Below are positions 7,058 through 15,801 of a DNA stretch of 64,000 nucleotides, one piece after another. How positions within the stretch are numbered: the stretch's first letter is position 1; every line of letters begins with the position of its first letter. The notes under the pieces are model-generated. The model ran no database searches. It had not been told where the DNA came from and saw nothing but the letters and a program-made list of their open reading frames with translations. Source of the DNA: DASPLX01 sp035627375 (lineage in GTDB: Bacteria > Pseudomonadota > Gammaproteobacteria > Burkholderiales > Burkholderiaceae_D). The position numbers and the translations under genes are program-made. The stretch is taken from contig DASPLX010000071.1 in assembly GCA_035627375.1 (NCBI GenBank), positions 1 to 64,000 on the forward strand, read 5' to 3'.

Positions 7058-8578
7058 ATGAGAATATTCACTCGCATGATGGCGGCCGGCCTCATGGTGC
7101 TGTCGCTCGGACTGTCGCAATCGGCCCTGGCGGCCGACCAGCCGTCGGCTTCCGCCCCGGCTCCGGCCGGGACGGCCGCGCTCGCCGCCGAGGCCGCCCC
7201 TGCTGCTTCGGCGCCTGCCGTTGCGGCATCCGCGGCCGCGCCCGCCGCCGCACCGGTGCCGAACAAGGGCGACACCGCCTGGATGATGGTCGCCACCCTG
7301 CTGGTCGTCCTGATGACGGTCCCGGGCCTGGCCTTGTTCTACGGCGGCCTCGTGCGCTCCAAGAACATGCTGTCGATCCTGATGCAGGTCTTCATGATCT
7401 TCGCCCTGATCGTCGTGCTGTGGTGCATCTACGGCTACTCGCTGGCGTTCACGGAAGGCAGCGCCTTCATCGGCAAGTTCGACCGCCTGTTCCTGAACGG
7501 CATCTGGGATCCGGCCAAGGGCTTCGCGGCCGCGGCGACCTTCAGCAAGGGCGTCGTGATTCCGGAGTTCGTGTTCGTCGCCTTCCAGGCGACCTTCGCG
7601 GCCATCACTTGCGGCCTGATCGTCGGCGCCTTCGCCGAGCGCGCGAAATTCTCGGCAGTCCTGCTGTTCGTCGTGCTGTGGTTCACGTTCTCCTATCTGC
7701 CGATCGCGCACATGGTCTGGTTCTGGCCCGGCCCGGATGCGATCAAGGATGCGGCGACGCTCGAATCCGCGACCGCCGCCGCCGGCTACCTGTGGCAGAA
7801 GGGCGCGCTCGATTTCGCCGGCGGCACCGTCGTGCACATCAATGCCGCGATCGCCGGCCTGGTCGGCGCCTTCCTGATGGGCAAGCGCATCGGCTACGGC
7901 CGTGAATCGATGGCGCCGCACTCGTTGACCATGACCATGATCGGCGCATCGCTGCTGTGGGTGGGCTGGTTCGGCTTCAACGCCGGCTCGGCGCTCGAAG
8001 CCGGCGACGTCGCGGCGCTCGCCTTCGTCAACACCCTGCTCGCCACCGCCGCGGCCACCGTTTCCTGGGTATTCGGCGAATGGATGGCGAAAGGCAAGCC
8101 CTCGATGCTGGGCGCGGCTTCCGGCGCGGTGGCCGGCCTGGTGGCGGTCACCCCGGCCTGCGGCTTCGTCGGCCCGATGGGCGCGCTGGTGATCGGCCTC
8201 GCCGCCGGCCTGGTCTGCCTGTGGGGCGTCAACGGCCTGAAGCGCTTGCTCGGCGCGGACGATTCGCTCGACGTGTTCGGCGTGCACGGCGTGGGCGGCA
8301 TCCTCGGCGCCCTCTTGACCGGTGTGTTCGCCGCGCCGTCGCTCGGCGGCCAGGGCATCTTCGACTATGTCGTCAACAAGATGTCGGCCGATTATTCGAT
8401 CGCCGGCCAGCTGCAGACCCAGGCGACCGCCGTCATCCTGACCGTCCTGTGGTCCGGCATCGTGTCGTTCCTCGCCTACAAGCTGGTCGACCTCGTGATC
8501 GGCCTGCGCGTGCCGGAAGAGGAAGAGCGCGAAGGCCTGGACATCACGAGCCACGGCGAATCGGCGTATCACTCCTGA
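7058..8578 (+). CDS. amtB: Ammonium transporter AmtB
   Basis: The 506-residue inner-membrane protein has a signal peptide, an Ala/Pro-rich linker (about residues 25-65), then eleven membrane segments. Family features seen are LALFYGGLVRSKN, the first pore histidine in GGTVVHINAAIAG and the second in FGVHGVGGILG, and DDSLDVFGVHG. ATG at 7058 follows GGAGGAGA. It takes up ammonium as NH3 across the membrane and is regulated by GlnK from the adjacent gene. The long Ala-rich periplasmic stretch is usual in Burkholderiales homologues. Confidence 0.95.
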   Translation: MRIFTRMMAAGLMVLSLGLSQSALAADQPSASAPAPAGTAALAAEAAPAASAPAVAASAAAPAAAPVPNKGDTAWMMVATLLVVLMTVPGLALFYGGLVRSKNMLSILMQVFMIFALIVVLWCIYGYSLAFTEGSAFIGKFDRLFLNGIWDPAKGFAAAATFSKGVVIPEFVFVAFQATFAAITCGLIVGAFAERAKFSAVLLFVVLWFTFSYLPIAHMVWFWPGPDAIKDAATLESATAAAGYLWQKGALDFAGGTVVHINAAIAGLVGAFLMGKRIGYGRESMAPHSLTMTMIGASLLWVGWFGFNAGSALEAGDVAALAFVNTLLATAAATVSWVFGEWMAKGKPSMLGAASGAVAGLVAVTPACGFVGPMGALVIGLAAGLVCLWGVNGLKRLLGADDSLDVFGVHGVGGILGALLTGVFAAPSLGGQGIFDYVVNKMSADYSIAGQLQTQATAVILTVLWSGIVSFLAYKLVDLVIGLRVPEEEEREGLDITSHGESAYHS

Positions 8579-8615
8579 TCTACGAGTTCTCCAAAGCCGC
8601 GGCTTCGGCGCAGGC

Positions 8616-8634
8616 TAACTTGCGCAGCAAGTTA
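8616..8634. repeat. Perfect small hairpin downstream of amtB
   Basis: TAACTTGC-GCA-GCAAGTTA is an 8-bp perfect stem with a 3-nt loop in the 268-bp amtB-gshA gap. It lies in a larger GCCGC...GCGGC context and shares a CTTGC/GCAAG core with the palindromes between soxY and soxZ; whether they form one repeat family is open. Confidence 0.35.
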
Positions 8635-8678
8635 AGCAACCAGAGCTGCGGCCGGAACCAAAAGTTGCCATGACCAAG

Positions 8679-8702
8679 CGCCTCCTGCGGGAGGCGTTTT
8701 TT
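8679..8702 (+). terminator. Rho-independent terminator after amtB
   Basis: CGCCTCC pairs with GGGAGGCG around a TGCG loop and is followed by TTTTTT. It closes the porin-glnK-amtB transcript 100 bp after amtB. Confidence 0.85.
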
Positions 8703-8846
8703 CTTTGGGGCTTTAAATTCGCCGTTCCGGCCTCATCTGATTGTTTTGATAACAACAACCGGCCGGTCAATCCGCGCGATGCGGCGACGCAGTGCGACGA
8801 ATCCCGCTAGAATCTGAGTCAACCTCCCTACCGCAAAAAGGTTTCC

Positions 8847-10145
8847 ATGGTCCCGCATCTCGTCACGGCCTTGAACGGGCCGCTCCTCGATCTCGAAAAG
8901 AAAATCCTCGACGCCACGCCGGCCATCGAGCGCTGGTTCCGCCTCGAATGGATGGAGCATACGCCGCCGTTTTATTGTTCGGTCGATCTGCGCAACGCCG
9001 GCTTCAAGCTGGCGCCGGTCGATACCAACCTGTTCCCGGGCGGCTTCAACAACCTGGCGCCGGAAATGTTGCCGCTGGCGGTGCAGGCCGCGATGGCGGC
9101 AATCGAAAAATATTGTCCGGATGCCAAGAACCTGCTCCTGATTCCCGAGCGCCATACGCGCAACACCTTTTACCTGCAGAACGTCTCGCGCCTGATGCAG
9201 ATCTTCCGCCAGACCGGCCTGAATGTCCGGCTCGGCACGTTGTCCGAAGACATCAAGTCGCCGACGCCGATCGAACTCCCGGACGGCAACACGATCACGC
9301 TGGAACCGCTCGAGCGCTCGCCGAACGGCCGCCGCCTCGGCCTCAAGAATTTCGATCCCTGCACCATCCTGCTCAACAACGACTTGTCGGCCGGGATACC
9401 GAAGATTCTCGAAAACCTGCCCGAGCAGAACCTGCTGCCGCCGCTGCATGCCGGCTGGGCCGTGCGTCGCAAGAGCAACCACTTCGCGGCCTATGACGAG
9501 GTGGTCAAGAAATTCGCCAAGATGGTCGATGTCGATCCGTGGATGCTCAATCCCTATTTCGGCAAGTGCGGCGAGATCAATTTCCACGAGCGCACCGGCG
9601 AGGAATGCCTGGCCGCCAACGTCGACATGCTGCTGACCAAGATCCGCAAGAAGTACAAGGAATACGGTATCAAGGAGACGCCGTTCGTGATCGTGAAGGC
9701 CGATGCCGGCACCTATGGCATGGGCATCATGACCGTGCGCGATGCCAACGAAGTGAAAGACCTCAACCGCAAGCAGCGCAACAAGATGTCGGTCGTGAAG
9801 GAAGGGCTCGAAGTCTCCGACGTCATCATCCAGGAAGGCGTGCATACCTTCGAGCGCATCAACGATGCCGTGGCCGAGCCGGTCGTCTACATGATCGACC
9901 GCTATGTGGTCGGCGGCTTCTATCGCGTCCATGCCGAACGCGGCGTCGACGAGAACCTGAACGCGCCGGGCATGCATTTCGTGCCGCTGGCATTCGCCCA
10001 GCAGCATGCCTTGCCAGACATGCAGGCCAAGCCCGGCACGGCGGCGCCGAACCGCTTCTACATGTACGGCGTGGTGGCGCGCCTAGCCCTGCTGGCGGCC
10101 TCGGTCGAGCTCGAGAAAACCGATCCGAATCCGGAAATATATTGA
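8847..10145 (+). CDS. gshA: Glutamate-cysteine ligase (betaproteobacterial GshA type)
   Basis: GshA makes gamma-glutamylcysteine from glutamate, cysteine and ATP, the first step of glutathione synthesis. The 432-residue protein matches the class found in beta-proteobacteria and Acidithiobacillus (TIGR02049), with PFYCSVDLRNAGFKLAPVD near the N-terminus, FVIVKADAGTYGMGIMTV, and the conserved PNRFYMYGVVARLALLAAS end. It is unrelated in sequence to the E. coli enzyme. ATG 8847 follows AAAAAGG. gshB follows 113 bp downstream. Confidence 0.92.
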   Translation: MVPHLVTALNGPLLDLEKKILDATPAIERWFRLEWMEHTPPFYCSVDLRNAGFKLAPVDTNLFPGGFNNLAPEMLPLAVQAAMAAIEKYCPDAKNLLLIPERHTRNTFYLQNVSRLMQIFRQTGLNVRLGTLSEDIKSPTPIELPDGNTITLEPLERSPNGRRLGLKNFDPCTILLNNDLSAGIPKILENLPEQNLLPPLHAGWAVRRKSNHFAAYDEVVKKFAKMVDVDPWMLNPYFGKCGEINFHERTGEECLAANVDMLLTKIRKKYKEYGIKETPFVIVKADAGTYGMGIMTVRDANEVKDLNRKQRNKMSVVKEGLEVSDVIIQEGVHTFERINDAVAEPVVYMIDRYVVGGFYRVHAERGVDENLNAPGMHFVPLAFAQQHALPDMQAKPGTAAPNRFYMYGVVARLALLAASVELEKTDPNPEIY

Positions 10146-10258
10146 TCAATTGCGGGACGGAGCGGGCCGCGCAGGCTTTGGCGAAGAGGTAGCCTTACCG
10201 GCCCTGGCTGCGCGCTCCGGGCTTGCCGCCCTTCTCCATCCCCAACAAATCAGAAAAC

Positions 10259-11197
10259 ATGAAAATCGCCTTCCTCGCCGATCCGCTAGCCAGCTTCAAG
10301 ACCTACAAGGACTCGACCTACGCGATGATGGCCGAAGCGGCCAGGCGCGGCCATCGACTGTATGCCTTCGAGCAAGGAGACCTCGCCTTCGAGGGCGGAA
10401 CGGTGGTCGCGCGGGCGACTCCCGTGACGCTGACCGGCGACGCTCATGACTGGTATCGCACCGATGCCGCCACGGTTTCCTCGCTCGCCGACTTCGATGC
10501 GGTCCTGCTGCGCAAGGATCCGCCGTTCGACATGGAATACGTCTACACGACCTACCTGCTCGAACTGGCCGAAAAGCAGGGCGCGCGCGTATTCAACCGG
10601 CCATCGTCGGTGCGCGACCACAATGAAAAGCTCGCCATCGCGCAATTCCCGCAATTCATCGCGCCGACCCTCGTCACGCGCGACGCGGCGCGGCTGCGCG
10701 CCTTCCATGCCGAGCACCGGGACGTGATCTTCAAGCCGCTCGACGGCATGGGCGGCATGGGCATCTTCCGCATCAAGGAAGACGGCCTGAATCTCGGTTC
10801 CATCATCGAGACGCTCACCCACAATGGCCGCCATACCATCATGGCGCAGCGCTTCATTCCCGAGATCGCCGACGGCGACAAGCGCGTGCTGCTGATCGGC
10901 GGCAAGGTGGTGCCGTTCTGCCTGGCGCGCATTCCGCAAGCCGGCGAGGTGCGCGGCAACCTGGCGGCCGGCGGCACCGGCGTGGCGCGGCCGATCTCCG
11001 AGCGCGACCGCGAAATCGGCGAAACCTTGAGCCCGATTCTTTTTCACCGCGGCTTGTTGCTGGTAGGATTGGACGTTATCGGTAACTACATGACGGAAAT
11101 CAACATCACGAGTCCGACCTGCTTCCAGGAGATCACGCAGCAAAGCGGCTTCGATGTCGCGGCGATGTTCGTCGACGCCCTGGAAAGCGCGGTCTGA
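10259..11197 (+). CDS. gshB: Glutathione synthase
   Basis: GshB joins glycine to gamma-glutamylcysteine using ATP. The 312-residue ATP-grasp protein starts MKIAFLADPL and shows FKPLDGMGGMGIFR (glycine-rich ATP loop), IPEIADGDKRVLLI, and TEINITSPTCFQEI with the metal-binding residues. The upstream frame adds 12 residues, but homologues start at the ATG at 10259. It pairs with gshA. Glutathione may also serve persulfide metabolism encoded further along the window. Confidence 0.95.
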   Translation: MKIAFLADPLASFKTYKDSTYAMMAEAARRGHRLYAFEQGDLAFEGGTVVARATPVTLTGDAHDWYRTDAATVSSLADFDAVLLRKDPPFDMEYVYTTYLLELAEKQGARVFNRPSSVRDHNEKLAIAQFPQFIAPTLVTRDAARLRAFHAEHRDVIFKPLDGMGGMGIFRIKEDGLNLGSIIETLTHNGRHTIMAQRFIPEIADGDKRVLLIGGKVVPFCLARIPQAGEVRGNLAAGGTGVARPISERDREIGETLSPILFHRGLLLVGLDVIGNYMTEINITSPTCFQEITQQSGFDVAAMFVDALESAV

Positions 11198-11248
11198 CTC
11201 GATAAGGTGAGGGCGCGGCGGCGGGTCCGCCGGCCGCCGCAAAGCGAT

Positions 11249-11653
11249 ATGGTAGGCATACTTCTCATGACGCACGCGCCGCTCGGGCAGGCTTTCATCG
11301 CCGCGGTGACGCACGTATTCCGTTCCCGGCCGGACCGGCTCGAAGCCATCGACGTCGCGGCCGACCAGGATACGAACGAAGTCAAGGCGCTCGCCAGGCT
11401 GGCGATCGAACGCCTCGACGACGGTTCCGGCGTGCTCGTGATCACCGACGTCATGGGAGGGACGCCGTCGAACTGCACCCTGCCGCTGTCGATGCCGGGG
11501 CATGTCGACGTGATCGCCGGCATCAGCCTGCCGATGCTGTTGCGCGCCATTACCTATCGTAACGATACGCTCGATGTCGTCGTCGAAATGGCATTGGCGG
11601 GAGGACAGGGAGGCGCGTTGCGCGTCGATAATCGCGTGCGCATTTCGCCATGA
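11249..11653 (+). CDS. PTS EIIA component, mannose/fructose (Man) type
   Basis: The 134-residue protein starts MVGILLMTHAPLG, with His9 as phosphorylation site, and has VLVITDVMGGTPSN, both diagnostic of EIIA-Man. It sits 63 bp before ptsH-ptsI with no EIIB, EIIC or EIID nearby. In Burkholderiales such incomplete systems act as regulatory phosphorelays rather than sugar transporters, which I infer here. The ATG at 11249 fits family alignments better than the in-frame upstream start at 11207. Confidence 0.9.
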   Translation: MVGILLMTHAPLGQAFIAAVTHVFRSRPDRLEAIDVAADQDTNEVKALARLAIERLDDGSGVLVITDVMGGTPSNCTLPLSMPGHVDVIAGISLPMLLRAITYRNDTLDVVVEMALAGGQGGALRVDNRVRISP

Positions 11654-11716
11654 CTATTCAAACCCTATGACGAGGCGCCGGGGGCGGCATTGCGCCGGAC
11701 TCGGACGACAGGATTT

Positions 11717-11986
11717 ATGATTCAACAGGAAATCGAAATCATCAACAAGCTCGGCTTGCACGCGCGCGCATCGGCCAAGCTCACGCAACTGGCGGCGAAA
11801 TACAAGAGCGAAGTCTGGATGACGCGCAACGCCCGCCGGGTCAACGCGAAATCGATCATGGGCGTCATGATGCTCGCCGCCGGCAAGGGCTCGAAAGTCA
11901 CGCTTGAAATCGAGGGGGCGGATGAGAAAGAATGTTTCGAGGCGTTGGCCGGGCTGATCGGCGACAAATTCGGCGAAGGCGAATAG
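11717..11986 (+). CDS. ptsH: Phosphocarrier protein HPr
   Basis: An 89-residue HPr with the active-site His15 (NKLGLHARASAKL) and the regulatory Ser46 (VNAKSIMGVMML). It passes phosphate from EI to EIIA. It lies 20 bp upstream of ptsI. Presence of Ser46 in a proteobacterium raises HPr-kinase control, but hprK is not in the window. Confidence 0.95.
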   Translation: MIQQEIEIINKLGLHARASAKLTQLAAKYKSEVWMTRNARRVNAKSIMGVMMLAAGKGSKVTLEIEGADEKECFEALAGLIGDKFGEGE

Positions 11987-12006
11987 CAAAGAGAGACGAG
12001 ACACGG

Positions 12007-13764
12007 ATGGATCAGATGGCTTCCTTCACGCTCCACGGCATCCCGGTATCGCGCGGCATCGCAATCGGCCGCGCGCATCTGCTGGCGCCGGCGGCGCTCG
12101 ACGTCAAGCACTATCTCGTTGCCGAGGAACAGATCGAAGCCGAGGTGCAACGCCTGAAGGATGCGATCGCCGCGGTCCACAAGGAATTGCAGACGCTGTG
12201 GAGCGACCTGCCGAAGGATTCTCCGGCCGAGCTCGGCGCCTTCATCGACGTGCATGCCCTGATCCTGTCGGACCCGATGATTTCCGAAGTGCCGCTCGAC
12301 ATCATCCGCACGCGGCGCTATAACGCGGAATGGGCGCTGGTCACCCAGATCGACGAATTGTCGGCGCAGTTCGACGACATCGGCGACGCCTATCTGCGCG
12401 AACGCAAGGCCGACATCCAGCAGGTCGGCGAGCGCGTATTGAAGGTTCTGACCGGCAGCGCGGGCGGCCTGCCCAAGACGCAGCAAAGCGAAGAAGGCGG
12501 CAACATGATCGTCGTCGCGCACGATATATCGCCGGCCGACATGCTGCAATTCCGCGACCGCGCCTTTTCCGGTTTCATCACCGACCTCGGCGGGCAGAAT
12601 TCGCACACGGCGATCGTCGCCCGCAGCCTCGACATTCCGGCGGCGGTCGGCATGTACAACGCCTCGGCGCTGATCCAGCAGGACGATTGGGTCATCATCG
12701 ACGGCGACGCCGGCGTCGTGATCGTCGATCCGGCGCCGAGCGTGCTCGAGCAATACCGCGAGCGCCAGTCGCGCCTGATGCGCGAACGCAAGAAGCTCGG
12801 CAAGCTGAAGAAGATGCCCACCGTCACCAAGGACGGCGTGGAAATCACCTTGCTCGCCAATATCGAATTTCCCGACGATTGCGCCGCCGCCATGGAGGCG
12901 GGCGCCAATGGCGTCGGCCTGTTCCGCTCCGAATTCCTGTTCATGGGCCGCACCGGCAACGGCGGCCGGCTGCCGTCGGAAGACGAGCAATTCGAGTCCT
13001 ATCGCAAGGCGGTGGTCGCGATGAAGGGGCGCCCGGTCACGATCCGCACGCTCGATATCGGAGCCGACAAGCCGCTCGACGCCGCCGAGCAGACGGCGCT
13101 GAACCCGGCGCTCGGCTTGCGCGCGATCCGCTATTGCCTGGCCGAGCCGCAGTTGTTCCTGACGCAGTTGCGCGCCATCCTGCGCGCCTCGGCCTACGGT
13201 CCGGTCAAGCTCCTGATCCCGATGCTGGCGCATGGCTTCGAGATCGAGCAGACGCTGGCCCTGATCGAGCAGGCCAAGGCCCAGCTGCGCGACGCCAACA
13301 AGAAATTCGATCCGCTCACGCCGGTCGGCGCCATGATCGAGATTCCCGCCGCCGCATTGACGCTGCCGATGTTCGTCAAGCGCATGGATTTCCTGTCGGT
13401 CGGCACCAACGACCTGATCCAGTACACGCTCGCGATCGACCGCGTCGACCATGAAGTCGCTCACCTCTACACGCCGCTGCATCCGGCCGTCCTGTACCTG
13501 CTCGCGAACACCATCGCGCTCGGCGCCAAGGCGGACATTCCGGTCTCGGTGTGCGGCGAAATGGCCGGCGACCCGAAGCTGACGCGCCTGCTGCTCGGCA
13601 TGGGCCTGCGGGAATTTTCGATGCATCCCTCGCAACTGTTGACGGTCAAGCAGGAAATCCTCAATGCCGATCTCAAGCTGCTGGCGCCGCACGTGAAAAA
13701 GATCATGCGCACCTACGATACCGCCGCGATCGCCGAGATCGTGGAGCAGATGTGCGGCGCGTAG
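12007..13764 (+). CDS. ptsI: PTS enzyme I (phosphoenolpyruvate-protein phosphotransferase)
   Basis: EI takes phosphate from PEP and passes it to HPr. The 585-residue protein has the phospho-histidine site GGQNSHTAIVARS (His200), the PEP-binding barrel with GLFRSEFLF, and the C-terminal VSVCGEMAGD (Cys516). Start at 12007 gives MDQMASFTLHG; a second ATG at 12016 also fits homologues. It ends the EIIA-HPr-EI operon. No terminator is obvious after it. Confidence 0.95.
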   Translation: MDQMASFTLHGIPVSRGIAIGRAHLLAPAALDVKHYLVAEEQIEAEVQRLKDAIAAVHKELQTLWSDLPKDSPAELGAFIDVHALILSDPMISEVPLDIIRTRRYNAEWALVTQIDELSAQFDDIGDAYLRERKADIQQVGERVLKVLTGSAGGLPKTQQSEEGGNMIVVAHDISPADMLQFRDRAFSGFITDLGGQNSHTAIVARSLDIPAAVGMYNASALIQQDDWVIIDGDAGVVIVDPAPSVLEQYRERQSRLMRERKKLGKLKKMPTVTKDGVEITLLANIEFPDDCAAAMEAGANGVGLFRSEFLFMGRTGNGGRLPSEDEQFESYRKAVVAMKGRPVTIRTLDIGADKPLDAAEQTALNPALGLRAIRYCLAEPQLFLTQLRAILRASAYGPVKLLIPMLAHGFEIEQTLALIEQAKAQLRDANKKFDPLTPVGAMIEIPAAALTLPMFVKRMDFLSVGTNDLIQYTLAIDRVDHEVAHLYTPLHPAVLYLLANTIALGAKADIPVSVCGEMAGDPKLTRLLLGMGLREFSMHPSQLLTVKQEILNADLKLLAPHVKKIMRTYDTAAIAEIVEQMCGA

Positions 13765-13827
13765 AACTCCTCCCGGCGCGCGGGCCGGTTTGACGGCCGC
13801 ATCCGGCTCCGTTATTCTTACGGAACT

Positions 13828-13910
13828 GCGCCGATTTGACCGGTCTTCCGACTCAGCTTGCGGGCGCGTGGGACATCCACGGGGTGTCTCGAATAAATGC
13901 GGCTAAAGCG
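13828..13910 (+). promoter_or_regulatory. SAM-II riboswitch upstream of metX
   Basis: GCGCC (13828-13832) can pair with GGCGC (13863-13867) around a loop containing GATTTGACC. After an optional hairpin (GGGACA...TGTCTC) come ATAAATGC and GGCTAAA (13893-13907), the conserved 3' half of the SAM-II pseudoknot. The order fits SAM-II, which represses methionine genes when S-adenosylmethionine is abundant. A rho-independent terminator follows, consistent with transcription attenuation of metX-metW. Confidence 0.75.
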
Positions 13911-13936
13911 AGCTTTGAAGATTGAAGCCCCGAATT

Positions 13937-13971
13937 AGCCCGACGAGCGTTTGCGCTTTCGGGCTTTTTTA
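13937..13971 (+). terminator. Terminator between SAM-II element and metX (expression platform)
   Basis: AGCCCGA (13937-13943) pairs with TCGGGCT (13959-13965), with an inner AGCG/CGCT stem and a T-run. It stands 26 bp before the metX ATG, so it probably stops transcription when the riboswitch is bound. Confidence 0.8.
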
Positions 13972-13996
13972 TTTTCCGCCTTCGGCGAATCAAGTC

Positions 13997-15193
13997 ATGA
14001 AATCCCTCGGAATCGTCGCCCCGCACTCGATGCACTTCAAGGCGCCGCTGCAATTGCAGAGCGGCGCAGCGCTGGCGGACTACACCTTGATGTACGAAAC
14101 CTACGGCACGCTCAACGCCGACCGCTCCAATGCCGTGCTGATCTGCCATGCCTTGAACGCATCGCACCATGTGGCCGGCGCGTACGTCGACGAGAAGACC
14201 GGCAAGAAGCAGTTCGGCTGGTGGGACAACATGGTCGGGCCCGGCAAGCCGGTCGATACCGATCGCTTCTTCGTCATCGGCGTCAACAACCTCGGTTCCT
14301 GCTTCGGCTCGACCGGCCCGATGCATATCAATCCGGCCACCGGCAAGCCCTACGGCGCCGACTTCCCTGTGGTGACGGTCGAGGATTGGGTGCATGCCCA
14401 GGCACGCCTGGCCGATGCGCTGGGCATCGAACAGTTCGCCGCCGTCATGGGCGGTTCGCTGGGCGGCATGCAGGCGCTGTCGTGGAGCATGCTGTATCCG
14501 CAACGGCTGCGCCATTGCGTCGTGATCGCCTCGACGCCGAAACTGTCGGCGCAGAACATCGCCTTCAACGACGTGGCGCGCCAGGCCATCCTCTCCGATC
14601 CCGATTTCCACGGCGGCCATTTCTATGAATACGGCGTGGTGCCGAAGAACGGCTTGCGCGTCGCCCGCATGGTCGGCCACATCACTTATCTGTCGGACGA
14701 CGACATGGCCGAGAAATTCGGCCGCGACCTGCGCAACGGCGCTTACCAGTTCGGCTTCGGCGTCGATTTCGAGATCGAATCCTACCTGCGCTACCAGGGC
14801 GACAAGTTTTCCGAATACTTCGACGCCAATACCTATCTGCTGATCACCAAGGCGCTCGACTATTTCGATCCGGCCAAGGAATTCGGCGGCGATCTCGCCG
14901 CCGCGCTGTCGAACACGCAGGCGCAATTCCTGCTGGCGTCGTTCTCGACCGATTGGCGCTTCTCGCCGGAGCGCAGCCGCGAGATCGTGCAGGCATTGAT
15001 CGCCAACCGGCGCCGCGTGACTTACGCGGAAATCGACGCGCCGCACGGCCACGATGCCTTCCTGCTCGAAGACCCGCGTTACATGAACGTGGTGCGCGCC
15101 TATTACGACAGGATCGCCCGCGAATTCGGGCCCGCCGTCTGCCGGACTTCCGCCGGGGGAGCCGAAGAGCATCGCGAGGGGGTGACGGCATGA
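13997..15193 (+). CDS. metX: Homoserine O-acyltransferase MetX
   Basis: MetX acylates homoserine at the start of methionine synthesis. The 398-residue alpha/beta hydrolase has the nucleophile elbow GGSLGGMQALSW, NNLGSCFGSTGP, and the catalytic Asp/His in DAPHGHDAFLLE. The ATG at 13997 lies after the riboswitch terminator; upstream in-frame codons fall inside the regulatory RNA and were rejected. The stop overlaps metW as ATGA. Whether it uses acetyl- or succinyl-CoA cannot be decided from sequence alone. Confidence 0.93.
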   Translation: MKSLGIVAPHSMHFKAPLQLQSGAALADYTLMYETYGTLNADRSNAVLICHALNASHHVAGAYVDEKTGKKQFGWWDNMVGPGKPVDTDRFFVIGVNNLGSCFGSTGPMHINPATGKPYGADFPVVTVEDWVHAQARLADALGIEQFAAVMGGSLGGMQALSWSMLYPQRLRHCVVIASTPKLSAQNIAFNDVARQAILSDPDFHGGHFYEYGVVPKNGLRVARMVGHITYLSDDDMAEKFGRDLRNGAYQFGFGVDFEIESYLRYQGDKFSEYFDANTYLLITKALDYFDPAKEFGGDLAAALSNTQAQFLLASFSTDWRFSPERSREIVQALIANRRRVTYAEIDAPHGHDAFLLEDPRYMNVVRAYYDRIAREFGPAVCRTSAGGAEEHREGVTA

Positions 15194-15801
15194 ATTTCCA
15201 CGAATTGAGCCGGGTGCGCGCCGATCTCGCTTTCATCGCCCATTGGGTGAGACCCGAATCGCAGGTGCTCGACGTCGGCTGCGGCGACGGCGTGATGCTC
15301 GACTTCCTGCAAGCCGAGAAGCGCTGCCGCGGTTACGGCATCGAGATCGACGACGACCGGATCCCGGCTTGCATCGAGCGCGGCGTCGCCGTGATCCAGC
15401 AGGATATCGAGACCGGGCTCGCCATGTTCTCCGACAATGCCTTCGACATGGTGCTGTGCCTGTCGGCGCTGCAGATGGTGAAGAATGTCGAGGGCATCCT
15501 GCAGGACATCGCCCGCGTCGGCCGCGAGGCTATCGTGTCGTTCCCGAACTTCGCCTACTGGCCGCATCGGGTCGCCCTGATGCGCGGGCGCATGCCGGTG
15601 TCGAAGAGCCTGCCCTACCAGTGGTACGACACGCCCAACCTGCGGTGCGCGACGATCAAGGATTTCGCGGAACTCGCCGACGAGGTCGGGCTCGAAGTGC
15701 TCGACTGCATCGCGCTGCAGGACGGCAAGCCGGTCTCGTTCCTGCCGAACTGGCGTGGTAGCCTTGCCGTTTTCCGACTCCGTAAAAAAGCCGCCGCATG
15801 A
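15190..15801 (+). CDS. metW: Methionine biosynthesis protein MetW
   Basis: The 203-residue protein is a class I SAM-dependent methyltransferase-like fold with VLDVGCGDGVMLDFL as motif I and conserved SFPNFAYWPHR. MetW is required together with MetX for methionine synthesis in many proteobacteria; it probably forms a complex with MetX. It overlaps metX by 4 bp and ampG by 4 bp, so the three are translationally linked. Confidence 0.93.
   Translation: MNFHELSRVRADLAFIAHWVRPESQVLDVGCGDGVMLDFLQAEKRCRGYGIEIDDDRIPACIERGVAVIQQDIETGLAMFSDNAFDMVLCLSALQMVKNVEGILQDIARVGREAIVSFPNFAYWPHRVALMRGRMPVSKSLPYQWYDTPNLRCATIKDFAELADEVGLEVLDCIALQDGKPVSFLPNWRGSLAVFRLRKKAAA

Noticed and set aside
11722..13692. 656-residue minus-strand frame opposite ptsH-ptsI
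   Set aside because: Shadow of two certain PTS genes; composition is typical of antisense translation.
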